DNA of 60,503 nt from positions 1 to 60,503 of the forward strand of contig JASBYX010000005.1 of the NCBI GenBank assembly GCA_029983755.1, in the 5' to 3' direction. This DNA is from Anaerovoracaceae bacterium. Lineage in GTDB: Bacteria > Bacillota > Clostridia > Peptostreptococcales > Anaerovoracaceae. The notes beneath the pieces were generated by a model. That model made no database searches. It worked only from the letters and a program-made list of their open reading frames with translations, and was not told where the DNA came from. Below are positions 1 to 8,119 of this stretch, piece by piece. The position numbers were made by a program, and so were the translations under genes. Position 1 is the first letter of the stretch, and each line of letters starts with the position of its first letter.

Positions 1-31
1 ACATATTTATTCATTAAATTCCTTGTGAGCG

Positions 32-94
32 AACATATTATATGTTAAGATTATCTAGTGATTTTTATGAAATGAACTAGCTGAACATTATAAT
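32..94 (+). promoter_or_regulatory. Candidate promoter and palindrome before the symporter gene
   Basis: A TATAAT -10 box lies at 89-94. The -35 box is poor: TTATGA at 65-70, 18 bases upstream. A perfect inverted repeat, AACATA-TTA-TATGTT, spans 32-46 and could be an operator. The gene start at 118 has a good AGGAGG site. The promoter is inferred from the -10 box only, and no regulator is identified. Confidence 0.4.
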
Positions 95-117
95 TTTTAT
101 AGAATCAGGAGGTATTT

Positions 118-1524
118 ATGAAAGGTTTTATAGACACATTGACAGCATGGACAGACAGCTTTGACAGCTTCCTGTACAGCAATATTTTGTTCTGGGTGCT
201 GATTGTTGTGGGAATATACTTTACCATCAGGACCGGATTTGTGCAGCTTAGGATGTTTCCGGAGGGTATCAGAGTACTGACGGAAAAGAGCCATGATGGT
301 GGAATATCATCTTTCCAGGCTCTTATGATTGCAACAGCCTCAAGAGTTGGAACAGGAAACATTGCCGGAGTTGCAACTGCCATAGTAATGGGAGGCCCGG
401 GAGCTGTTTTCTGGATGTGGATCATGGCTGTAATCGGCGGAGCATCTGCGTTTATCGAATCCACCTTGGCTCAGATTTACAAGGAACCTGACGGAGAAAT
501 TTTTAAAGGCGGACCTGCATATTACATAGAAAAAGCCTTGAAAGCTAGATGGCTCGGAATCATATTTGCTATCTGTCTGATTTTGACCTTTGCATTTGGA
601 TTTAACGGTCTCCAATCATATAACATCGCTTCTGCATTTGAACACTATGCAGGAGACCACTACTCAACAGTTGCCATGGGTATAGGAGCTCTTCTTGCAG
701 CCATCGCTGCATTTCTATTCTTTGGCGGAGCCCAGAAGATTTCCACATGGTCTTCCATTTTGGTTCCAATCATGGCAGCGATCTATCTACTCGTGGGATT
801 TGTAATCTTTGTATATAATATCGGAAAGGTTCCGGGCATTTTCTCGGAGATTTTCAGGGAGGCTTTCGACTTCAAGCAGATTACAGCCGGTTTTGCAGGT
901 TCATGCGTAGTTTGGGGAGTGAAGAGAGGGCTATTCAGTAACGAAGCCGGAATGGGATCTGCTCCAAATGCGGCGGCGGCAGCTGATGTGAGCCACCCTG
1001 TAAAACAAGGATTGGTTCAGGTTATCTCTGTTTTCATCGACACACTTTTGATATGTTCCAATACGATTTTTATTATCCTGTGTACAGGACAGTTCAAGGT
1101 AGGTGGAGAGCTTAATGGAATTCCCCTTGTACAAAACAGCGTGAGCACTGTTTTCGGTGAGGTTGGTGTAGGTATTTTGACTTTCTCAGTTGCACTATTT
1201 GCATTCACTTCTCTAATTGGTAACTATTTCTATGCGGAGTTTAACTTCAAGTTTATTACGGAGAACAAAGCAGCTTTGGCGGTGTTCAGGATTCTTGCTG
1301 TTATTGCAGTTTTCATCGGTGCTAACTCCAACCTGACTCTGGCATGGAATACTGCTGATATTCTCATGGCATTTATGGCTCTCATTAACTGCTTTGCAAT
1401 AATGATTTTAGGGAAGCATTCTATAGCAGCCATGAAGGATTATTCCAAACAGAAGGCTGAGGGCAAGAACCCTGTATTTAAGGCAAGTTCCATAGGTCTT
1501 GACAACACAGACGTTTGGAAATAG
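118..1524 (+). CDS. AgcS/AlsT-type sodium:alanine (glycine) symporter
   Basis: This is a 468-residue integral membrane protein of the alanine-or-glycine:cation symporter (AGCS) family, which imports small neutral amino acids with sodium. About ten hydrophobic segments are visible. The family's glycine-rich signature RVGTGNIAGVATA lies near residue 80, and the conserved GLFSNEAGMGSAPNAA stretch lies near residues 268-283. Length is normal for the family. The ATG start follows a strong AGGAGG site. The gene appears monocistronic because a terminator follows it at 1608-1647. Family membership is secure. The exact substrate (alanine, glycine or a related amino acid) cannot be read from the sequence. 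Confidence 0.93.
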   Translation: MKGFIDTLTAWTDSFDSFLYSNILFWVLIVVGIYFTIRTGFVQLRMFPEGIRVLTEKSHDGGISSFQALMIATASRVGTGNIAGVATAIVMGGPGAVFWMWIMAVIGGASAFIESTLAQIYKEPDGEIFKGGPAYYIEKALKARWLGIIFAICLILTFAFGFNGLQSYNIASAFEHYAGDHYSTVAMGIGALLAAIAAFLFFGGAQKISTWSSILVPIMAAIYLLVGFVIFVYNIGKVPGIFSEIFREAFDFKQITAGFAGSCVVWGVKRGLFSNEAGMGSAPNAAAAADVSHPVKQGLVQVISVFIDTLLICSNTIFIILCTGQFKVGGELNGIPLVQNSVSTVFGEVGVGILTFSVALFAFTSLIGNYFYAEFNFKFITENKAALAVFRILAVIAVFIGANSNLTLAWNTADILMAFMALINCFAIMILGKHSIAAMKDYSKQKAEGKNPVFKASSIGLDNTDVWK

Positions 1525-1607
1525 GAGAGAAAGTAGGACGTTTTAACGGGAATTATTGATAGAATATCCAGATGAATATTAAGACAAATCTTTAGAGAAA
1601 TATTAAT

Positions 1608-1647
1608 CCCTTTCAGGTTTTGCAATAACTTGAAAGGGTGTTTTTTT
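1608..1647 (+). terminator. Rho-independent terminator after the symporter gene
   Basis: The arms CCCTTTCA (1608-1615) and TGAAAGGG (1631-1638) form a perfect 8-bp stem, followed by a run of seven Ts. An in-frame TTG at 1630 inside this stem could extend the next gene upstream, but its position in the terminator argues against that start. Confidence 0.85.
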
Positions 1648-1692
1648 ATTGATATAATTGTAGAAGCGAAAAAACAGATTTGGAGACTAGGC

Positions 1693-2346
1693 ATGATTAA
1701 AGGAGCTATTTTTGATGTGGACGGGACTCTTTTTGATTCCATGGACGCATGGCATAACGCAGGATATAACTATCTGAAAAGTCTAGGCATCACTGCTGAT
1801 AAGAACATCGGAGATCTGTTCTTTTCCATGACAATGGACGAGGTTGTGGAATATATGCAGGAAAACTTTGATGTTCCAAAGGATAAGGAAGTCGTTGCAA
1901 GGGGAATTCACGATCAGGTTGAACATTATTACAGAGATCTCACTGAATTGAAGCCGGGGGCTTTGAACCTACTTAAGAAAATGAGAGACAAGGGCATTCC
2001 CTGCACTATTGCAACATCTACAGACCGTTTCCTCATAGAGATGGGACTTGAGAAAGCCGGGATAAGCGGCTATTTTGTTGGCATATTCACCACCACAGAG
2101 GTGGGCAAAGGGAAGAGTTTCCCGGACATATTCCAAAACGCTATGGACTTGATGGGAACAGAGGCGAGGGATACTTGGCTCTTTGAGGACGGACTTTATT
2201 CTATGATTACCGCCAAGGCGTACGGCATGCCGGTTGTGGGGGTGTACGACAGGGTGAGCCACGAGGATCAGGATGCAATCAGGGAGGTTGCGGACATATA
2301 TGTGGAAAACCTTGAAGATCTCAGGTTCGAGGATTTGCAGAGGTGA
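1693..2346 (+). CDS. HAD-superfamily hydrolase, beta-phosphoglucomutase-like
   Basis: This 217-residue protein is of the haloacid dehalogenase superfamily, subfamily I, which contains phosphatases and phosphomutases. The nucleophile motif DVDGT is at residues 8-12. A helical cap follows, then motif II with ATSTD, a motif III lysine region (GKGKSFPD) and the acidic motif WLFEDG. The ATG at 1693 is preferred because it starts directly before the first beta strand, follows a GGAG site, and lies beyond the upstream terminator. It overlaps the ribosome site of the MFS gene and so begins a tightly packed four-gene unit with a transporter and a two-component system. The substrate is unknown. Confidence 0.88.
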   Translation: MIKGAIFDVDGTLFDSMDAWHNAGYNYLKSLGITADKNIGDLFFSMTMDEVVEYMQENFDVPKDKEVVARGIHDQVEHYYRDLTELKPGALNLLKKMRDKGIPCTIATSTDRFLIEMGLEKAGISGYFVGIFTTTEVGKGKSFPDIFQNAMDLMGTEARDTWLFEDGLYSMITAKAYGMPVVGVYDRVSHEDQDAIREVADIYVENLEDLRFEDLQR

Positions 2347-2351
2347 GCTCT

Positions 2352-3689
2352 ATGAGGAAAATTCTCAATGTTGAGTATGGATTTGTCCATGCCTACTACT
2401 GGATGTATTACGGCATCGTTGGGAGTTTTGCATCGGCATTTCTTTCGGATAAGGGATATTCAAGTGGGGACATTGGAACGATTCTCGGGATCGGCTGCAT
2501 TCTTGCAATCGTACTCCAGCCCTTCATGGCGGATATGGGGGACAGGTCCAAGAGGATTTCTGTGTTTGGGATAGCTCAGATCATAGCCTTTGCAATGCTT
2601 ATCGGGACGCTTGGGATCTTTGTGTTCGACAGAAAATCGATAGCACTTTCTGTGATTTTTGTCGGTTTGATTGCATGGGTTACCGCTCTTCAGCCCCTTT
2701 TTAACTATATGGCTTTTAAAATTTCAACCAGCGGCTACCATGTAAACTTCGGACTGGCAAGGAGTGGTGGTTCTCTGGGATATTCCCTTATATGCATGAT
2801 TTTGGGGCATTTGGTGGAGGCTTTTGGAGTCAGAACCATACCCATGACCGGGATTGCTGTTTTGCTTTTGCTTCTTCTGGTGATATGGCTTCTCAGGAGG
2901 AACTTTATCAAGGCATGTAGGATCACGGGAAAGGGGAGCCTCCTGAATAATGTAGACTTTGGTAGATATGATGGAGAGCAAGAAGCTTCAGACGATTTCA
3001 AGGGAGGCTCTTCTGAGGATTCCAAATTTAAAGAGCTGCAAGCTGCGGAATATGGACCTGGAGAGGTGCAAATTTCTGTAGATGTTCACGGGGAAGAGAT
3101 AACCTTGTCAAAGTTCATAAAGAAGAACAAACTTTTCTTTATTTTAAACATAGCAGTGGTGTTTATCTTCTTCAATAACGGTGTTTTGAACAGTTTCCTC
3201 TATCAGATTGTGGGCAATGTTGGAGGAAGTAGCGGAGACATGGGGGCAATTTTTTCTCTGATGGCTTTCTGCGAGATTCCTACGCTGGTTTTGTTCGACA
3301 AAATAATGAAGAGGGTTTCCTGCAGAACTCTTATGAAGGTTGCAAGCGTTGCGTTTGCTTTAAAGATTCTAACCTTCTATTTGGCAGGATCCACGACTTT
3401 AATGTTTGCGGCTCAGGTATTCCAGCCTTTTGCCTTTGCAACATTTCTTCCGGCTATGATTCATTTTACCGATCAGGTTATGAAGCCGGGGGAGGCGGTC
3501 AAAGGGCAGGCTCTTTTCACCATGATGATAGCGCTGTCTACCGTAGCTGCCAGCGTTTTAGGTGGATATATAATTGATTTTATGGGAGAGAAGGCGCTGC
3601 TTTTGGTATCAGTTGCCATGAGCGTTGTGGGGGCTTGTATACTATTTTGTTACGTTGGAAAAGTTCCTGACAGAGAGGATGTTAGATAA
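2352..3689 (+). CDS. MFS transporter (MFS_1-like)
   Basis: This is a 445-residue major facilitator superfamily carrier. About twelve hydrophobic segments are split by a long charged central loop at roughly residues 195-260. The start region, with NVEYGFVHAYYWMYYG and GYSSGDIGTILG, resembles the LacY/nucleoside-proton-symporter-like MFS_1 group. The ATG at 2352 is chosen because AGAGGTGAG sits just before it. The in-frame GTG at 2343 lies inside that ribosome site. The stop codon overlaps the start of the response regulator by one base, so the genes are translationally coupled. The cargo is unknown. Co-transcription with a sensor pair suggests regulated uptake or efflux. Confidence 0.85.
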   Translation: MRKILNVEYGFVHAYYWMYYGIVGSFASAFLSDKGYSSGDIGTILGIGCILAIVLQPFMADMGDRSKRISVFGIAQIIAFAMLIGTLGIFVFDRKSIALSVIFVGLIAWVTALQPLFNYMAFKISTSGYHVNFGLARSGGSLGYSLICMILGHLVEAFGVRTIPMTGIAVLLLLLLVIWLLRRNFIKACRITGKGSLLNNVDFGRYDGEQEASDDFKGGSSEDSKFKELQAAEYGPGEVQISVDVHGEEITLSKFIKKNKLFFILNIAVVFIFFNNGVLNSFLYQIVGNVGGSSGDMGAIFSLMAFCEIPTLVLFDKIMKRVSCRTLMKVASVAFALKILTFYLAGSTTLMFAAQVFQPFAFATFLPAMIHFTDQVMKPGEAVKGQALFTMMIALSTVAASVLGGYIIDFMGEKALLLVSVAMSVVGACILFCYVGKVPDREDVR

Positions 3690-4393
3690 TGAGTAAGGGT
3701 AGAATATTAATCGTTGATGATGATGCGGATATTAGACAGGTTCTCTCGGTTCTGTTGAGGAGCGAGGGTTACGATATTGAGACGGGGGCTAACGGACAGG
3801 AGGCCATACTCAAGGTTCTTGAAATCAGAGACCTCGATCTTGTGATTTTGGATATTATGATGCCCGGGATGGATGGAATCGAGGTGTGCAGAAAGCTGAG
3901 GAAGTTTTCTAATGTGCCGATTCTTTTCCTGACGGCAAAGTCTCAGGATGATGACAAGGTGGATGCGTACATGGAGGGGGGAGATGACTACATAGTGAAA
4001 CCCTTCGACCAGACAGATCTTTTGTTGAAAATCAAATCTCTTCTCAGGAGATACAACAAGTATCAGGGGCATTCAAAGGTTGGCCACGGGATTGAAGTTC
4101 TTTCGGATCATGTGGCAGTGGACAAGGATAAGAGGATTGCAACCAAGGCAGGGGTTCGAATCAACTTGACGGACAAGGAATATGCCATTTTGAGCCATCT
4201 CTTGGACCACCGTGGAGAGGTTGTGGCGAACAAGGACTTATATGAGGCTGTTTGGGGGGAGACGTATACCCCAAGTGTAGGGAACAAAATAATGGTTCAT
4301 GTGCTGAATCTCCGCAAGAAGATAGAGGAAGATATAAACACCCCGTCCATAGTTAAGACAGTATGGGGAAAGGGGTACAGAATTGACAATTAG
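3689..4393 (+). CDS. OmpR/PhoB-family response regulator
   Basis: This 234-residue protein has an N-terminal receiver domain and a C-terminal winged-helix DNA-binding domain. The acidic pocket is DDDAD near residues 9-13, the phospho-acceptor is Asp55 in LDIMMPGMDG, and the conserved lysine is in VKPFD. The effector domain shows the family pattern LTDKEYAILSHL and ends with VWGKGYRID. Its gene overlaps the preceding transporter by one base and the following kinase by eleven, so all three are co-translated. Its targets are unknown, but self-regulation of this operon and the transporter is the simplest guess. Confidence 0.93.
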   Translation: MSKGRILIVDDDADIRQVLSVLLRSEGYDIETGANGQEAILKVLEIRDLDLVILDIMMPGMDGIEVCRKLRKFSNVPILFLTAKSQDDDKVDAYMEGGDDYIVKPFDQTDLLLKIKSLLRRYNKYQGHSKVGHGIEVLSDHVAVDKDKRIATKAGVRINLTDKEYAILSHLLDHRGEVVANKDLYEAVWGETYTPSVGNKIMVHVLNLRKKIEEDINTPSIVKTVWGKGYRIDN

Positions 4394-5828
4394 AAAGGGC
4401 AAACGCCTGATTATTCCTTTGAATATGAAGGTTGTAATCTCCGTTGCCGTGGGACTTTTAGTCGCTCTGGCAGTGTACTTGGGGCTTAGCCAGCTTGAGA
4501 GTTCTCTTGAGTATACATATTATACAAGTCACAATGCTTATTCAAAGAGCCTTGATGACAGCTTTGCGGACTTTAGAGATTTTGTTAAGAAGAATAAGGT
4601 TTCTTCAGGGGATTCAAAGGCGATGCAGAAGTGGCTTGAGGAGCATCCTTATACTTATTTGGTTGTGTATGACAACTATGGTGGATATTTTGAAAATGGC
4701 TGGATTGCCGAAGGGCGCTCTAAGAGCACCAAGCTTCAGACTGCAAAGACTACTATTACAGAGTCCACTGATAAGGACAAAGGCCCCAGACTTAATGAGG
4801 GGGAGCATATAAACGGAAACGATAGAATTGTTTCTTTCTCTGATGACGATTACTATGTATATATGGAAATCTACAGGGAAGAAGGCTTCCGAAGAATAAT
4901 GAAAATCGTTGAGCTGACAGTTGGGTTCATCGTTGTTTTGGGAGTTGTAATGGCGTATACCACAAGTATTACTGCGAGGATTGCGAAAATTTCAAAGGAT
5001 GTTACCAACATAGCTGCAGGGGATATAGATGCAGAGATTCAGACATCAGGTAGTGACGAGATAGGTATCCTGGCAAGTGGTATCGACAGCATGAGGGATT
5101 CTCTCATCGAAAGGCTCGAGGGTGAGAAGGCGGCATGGGATGCTAACAGCAGGCTTATAACTTCCATGTCCCACGATATTAGGACTCCACTTACTTCACT
5201 TGTGGGGTATCTTGACATTATCGAGGGAGGCAAGTATGAGAATGAAGAGGAGCTGCATCAGTTCATTCAGGCCTGCCGAAATAAGGCGTTCCAGCTTAAA
5301 GACCTTTCTGACAAGCTGTTTCAATACTTCCTCGTGTTCGGAGGGAAGAAGAATCCGCAGAAACTTGAGGTTTTGGATGGAGATATTCTATTCCAGCAAC
5401 TTTTGAGTGAACACGTGGCAGAGCTTATAAGCTACGGGTATCAGGTGGACATGGAATACGAGCTTACAGACAAACAGGTAGAGACTGACATTTCTTCTTT
5501 GAGAAGGTTGTTTGATAATATCTTCTCGAATATAATGAAGTACGCTGACAGAAGGAAGCCGGTTGTCGTCAAAGCATCTATGGATAAGTCGGAGTCTGAC
5601 AAGCCTGACTCCTTCTTCCGATTCAGGCTGGAAAATCAGATAAGTCAAGAGGCTAAGAAGGTTGAAAGCACCAAAATCGGCGTCATGACCTGTGAGAAGA
5701 TTGCTAAGGATTTAGGCGGCAATTATGCCTGGGCAGAGGATGGCAATCTCTACGTTACGGAATTTAGCTTTCCGGTGTATAGGGGGATGAAGCAACCGCC
5801 AAAGGAAGACGAGAGTGTAGAGAGTTAA
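4383..5828 (+). CDS. Sensor histidine kinase, HAMP-containing, with a reduced ATP lid
   Basis: This 481-residue membrane sensor pairs with the upstream regulator. The order is: TM1 near residues 15-35, an extracytoplasmic sensing domain, TM2 near 178-200, a HAMP segment, an H-box SMSHDIRTPLTSL near residue 262, and an N-box DNIFSNIMKYA near residue 382. The usual DxGxG and F-box stretch is short. The protein goes from ENQISQEAKK to TKIGVMTCEKIAKDLGG, a form I recall from other clostridial kinases. The TTG start at 4383 follows AAAGGGG and overlaps the regulator's stop. The alternative ATG at 4425 has no good ribosome site. The stimulus is unknown. Confidence 0.9.
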   Translation: MTIRKGKRLIIPLNMKVVISVAVGLLVALAVYLGLSQLESSLEYTYYTSHNAYSKSLDDSFADFRDFVKKNKVSSGDSKAMQKWLEEHPYTYLVVYDNYGGYFENGWIAEGRSKSTKLQTAKTTITESTDKDKGPRLNEGEHINGNDRIVSFSDDDYYVYMEIYREEGFRRIMKIVELTVGFIVVLGVVMAYTTSITARIAKISKDVTNIAAGDIDAEIQTSGSDEIGILASGIDSMRDSLIERLEGEKAAWDANSRLITSMSHDIRTPLTSLVGYLDIIEGGKYENEEELHQFIQACRNKAFQLKDLSDKLFQYFLVFGGKKNPQKLEVLDGDILFQQLLSEHVAELISYGYQVDMEYELTDKQVETDISSLRRLFDNIFSNIMKYADRRKPVVVKASMDKSESDKPDSFFRFRLENQISQEAKKVESTKIGVMTCEKIAKDLGGNYAWAEDGNLYVTEFSFPVYRGMKQPPKEDESVES

Positions 5829-5842
5829 AAATCTCTGTGTGA

Positions 5843-5910
5843 CTACTTTTTCATCAGTCTACTTGTCAAAGTAGCAATATAAATATTTCTAGATTTTTTT
5901 AAATGGAATT
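5843..5910. terminator. Weak terminator region between convergent genes
   Basis: The arms CTACTTT (5843-5849) and AAAGTAG (5868-5874) can pair across an 18-base loop. A T-rich stretch (5890-5900) lies downstream on the plus strand. The site separates the kinase gene from the convergent CDF gene. The stem is short and the loop long, so this is only a candidate. Confidence 0.35.
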
Positions 5911-5911
5911 C

Positions 5912-7090
5912 CTAGTTCCCCCTAGTATAGTCCGGGTCAAAGCGAATGTTGACCTCATATGTTGGGTCAATCTCCTTGAGCCTCTTTGAAAATGCATCCG
6001 TTGCCGCAGAAACATCCACATTGGCTTCAGGGGTTTCCACGATGTCAAATATTATATTCGAGTGGTTCTCCCCAGGAACCATCCTTATGTCGTGAGGGTC
6101 TCGCAGACCTTCCCAGTTCTGAATTTCCTCATTTATAACTCTTGAAACTTCATCCAGTTTAGGATTGTTCACCTCTACAGGATCAAGGTGGCAGGTTATA
6201 TGAATATCGTGTTTCTCGATGAAAACTTTTTCGATTTCGTCCATTAGTTCGTGGCTGACCATTACACTTTCTCTACTGTCCACCTCAACATGAATTGAAG
6301 CAAATACCTGTCCCGGGCCGTAGTTGTGAACGACCAGGTCGTGAACTCCCAAAACTCCCCTAAAACCTAGAATTTCACCCCGTATCATTTTAACTAAGCC
6401 GGAGTCAGGAGCCTCCCCGAGAAGTGGGCTTGAGGTATCCTTGATAAGCTCATAGCCTGACTTCATTATGAAGATTGCAACAAAACACCCTGCGTAGCCA
6501 TCGATGTTCCACTTCGTAAAGTGGTATATCACCATTGCCAGAAGAACTGCAGTTGTTGTGATCACATCGTTTCTGCTGTCAGTAGCCGTCGCTGCAAGAG
6601 CCACAGAGTTAATCGAAGTAGCTATTTTGTTGTAGAACCTGCTCTGCCATAGCTTAAGAAGGATTGAGAATACCAGTATAACGTAGATCCACGGGCTTGT
6701 GGACAGAGGTGCCGGGTTCAAAATCTTTAAGAATGAGGAACGGAAAAGTTCTATTCCCACCACAACGATCAGGACGGAAACAACCATTCCTGCTATGTAT
6801 TCACTGCGAGCATGACCGTAAGGGTGTTCCTTGTCCCCGGGGCGGCGACTTAGGCGGAAACCCACCAGCGTTATGATGGATGATGTGGTGTCTGTCAGGT
6901 TGTTGATTCCGTCTGCGGCTATGGAGATACTGGAGGCCAAAACACCAAGGATAAGCTTGGTTATGGCTAGTATGACATTTGTGCAAATTCCTACTATTGC
7001 GGCAGTATTGCCATAGTCTGATCTGACTTTGGGATCCCCTGTATTTTCGTGATTTTTCACGGTGTTTTTGATAATCGTTTCTGTAATCAT
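5912..7090 (-). CDS. Cation diffusion facilitator (CDF) metal-ion exporter
   Basis: This 392-residue protein has six transmembrane segments and a cytoplasmic C-terminal domain of the CDF dimerisation type. The metal-site aspartates appear in the TM2 motif AADGINNLTDTTSSI. A second conserved stretch, ATATDSRNDVITT, is the TM5 site. Family members expel Zn, Mn, Fe or Co in exchange for protons. The ATG at 7090 is preferred over upstream in-frame starts because those would extend antisense through the divergent neighbour and lack family similarity. No ribosome site precedes this ATG. Instead a TATAAT box ends six bases upstream, so translation may be leaderless. Confidence 0.9.
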   Translation of the reverse strand: MITETIIKNTVKNHENTGDPKVRSDYGNTAAIVGICTNVILAITKLILGVLASSISIAADGINNLTDTTSSIITLVGFRLSRRPGDKEHPYGHARSEYIAGMVVSVLIVVVGIELFRSSFLKILNPAPLSTSPWIYVILVFSILLKLWQSRFYNKIATSINSVALAATATDSRNDVITTTAVLLAMVIYHFTKWNIDGYAGCFVAIFIMKSGYELIKDTSSPLLGEAPDSGLVKMIRGEILGFRGVLGVHDLVVHNYGPGQVFASIHVEVDSRESVMVSHELMDEIEKVFIEKHDIHITCHLDPVEVNNPKLDEVSRVINEEIQNWEGLRDPHDIRMVPGENHSNIIFDIVETPEANVDVSAATDAFSKRLKEIDPTYEVNIRFDPDYTRGN

Positions 7091-7096
7091 AATTGA

Positions 7097-7105
7097 ATTA
7101 TACCA
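7097..7105 (-). promoter_or_regulatory. Extended -10 promoter placing the CDF transcript start at its ATG
   Basis: On the minus strand the sequence TGGTATAAT is followed by six bases (TCAATT) and then the ATG. With normal spacing, RNA synthesis would begin at or beside the A of the start codon. No -35 box is clear, which fits an extended -10 promoter (TGnTATAAT). Confidence 0.55.
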
Positions 7106-7253
7106 CAAAATGCTATATAATATTTGTGCCAGTTTACACTTTTGTTTAGACATGAAGTTTGGTTTTGACATATGAGAAGATGGCTGTGCCATTGACATAT
7201 CCGGCATGCATTTAGAAGCTAAGTTTGGAAGCAATGTAAGGAGCGAGGGTTTT

Positions 7254-7979
7254 ATGAATAGAGAGATACCGAGAATAACAGGCACACTCAGAGCAAAGAG
7301 CCTGCAGGTGCCCGAAGTGATTTGGACTGCAAAGGGCATCGTTATAATGGGCAGACGCATCAAGTCTGTAATCTTTACAACTGACATCGCTACAATCAGG
7401 AATTGCAATGCGGATGCGGTTTTGGCGGTCTACCCGTACACCCCGCAACAGATAATATCTCAGACTATCATACACGCTTCATCCATACCGGTTCTTGCCG
7501 GAGTTGGCGGCGGAACGACTCAGGGATTTAGGACGGCGGTCATGGCTAAGGATGCAGAGGCTCAAGGGGCTTACGGTGTGGTTGTCAATGCACCGATGAG
7601 CAACAAGAATGTAGCCCTCATCAAAAAGGTTATAGATATTCCAATAATCGTCACCGTGGTGAACGGGCTTGAGGATGTTCAGGCCAGGCTGGATGCAGGG
7701 GCGAGCATTCTGAATGTTTCGGCAGGTGCAGATACTCCTAAGATAGTTGCTAAGATTAGAGAAGACTTTCCTAAGATTCCGATCATTGCAACGGGAGGCC
7801 CTACTGAAGAGAGTATCAAGGCTACAATTCAGGCAGGAGCCAATACCATAAGCTATACTCCACCTTCAATCGCAGAGGTCTTTAGCGATCTGATGGATGT
7901 TTACAGGGAGCAGGCTGAGAAGACCAAGGAGCCGGATGCCGGAGACGAAGAGCTTGGCAGGCTCATTGAACTTTTGTAG
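7254..7979 (+). CDS. Uncharacterised TIM-barrel protein (HisA/ThiG-like fold)
   Basis: This 241-residue soluble protein has the alternating strand-helix rhythm of a TIM barrel. The strand motifs PVLAGVGGG, GAYGVVVNAP, PIIVTVVNG, ILNVSAG and PIIATGGPTEES, then the closing AGANTISYTPPS, resemble phosphate-binding barrels such as HisA, ThiG or KDPG aldolases. Similar clostridial proteins are, as I recall, usually labelled only as hydrolases. The ATG at 7254 follows AAGGAG. An in-frame ATG at 7206 lacks a ribosome site. It is transcribed divergently from the CDF exporter. The reaction is unknown; the fold is a confident inference. Confidence 0.75.
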   Translation: MNREIPRITGTLRAKSLQVPEVIWTAKGIVIMGRRIKSVIFTTDIATIRNCNADAVLAVYPYTPQQIISQTIIHASSIPVLAGVGGGTTQGFRTAVMAKDAEAQGAYGVVVNAPMSNKNVALIKKVIDIPIIVTVVNGLEDVQARLDAGASILNVSAGADTPKIVAKIREDFPKIPIIATGGPTEESIKATIQAGANTISYTPPSIAEVFSDLMDVYREQAEKTKEPDAGDEELGRLIELL

Positions 7980-8026
7980 ATTATATATTAATTACAGTAG
8001 AAGATAGATTGAGAGGATTTTTCCAG

Positions 8027-8072
8027 ACCGTAACGCCGGGCTCTTTGATGATGCCTGACTTTGCGGTTTTTT
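8027..8072 (+). terminator. Weak terminator after the TIM-barrel gene
   Basis: ACCG (8027-8030) with CGGGC can pair, partly by G-T pairs, with GCCTG and CGGT (8064-8067), followed by six Ts. The stem has internal mismatches, so strength is uncertain. Confidence 0.4.
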
Positions 8073-8073
8073 G

Positions 8074-8105
8074 AACATATGAGGAATGTATGGGAAACAT
8101 ATGAG
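8074..8105 (+). repeat. Direct repeat in the uvrB leader
   Basis: The 10-mer AACATATGAG occurs exactly twice, at 8074-8083 and 8096-8105, a 22-base period, immediately before uvrB. The first copy is part of GAACATAT, half of a Gram-positive LexA (SOS) box, but the second half-site is not intact. It may be a decayed operator or a short tandem duplication. Confidence 0.4.
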
Positions 8106-8119
8106 TTTGAGGAGCATCA

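Noticed and set aside
1630..1692. Longer N-terminus of the HAD hydrolase
   Set aside because: The TTG at 1630 lies in the stem of the upstream terminator and has no ribosome site. The catalytic strand starts just after the ATG at 1693.
7091..7408. N-terminal extension of the CDF exporter by 106 residues
   Set aside because: The extra segment lacks CDF similarity, runs antisense through the start of the TIM-barrel gene, and would pass through the clear -10 box at 7097-7105.
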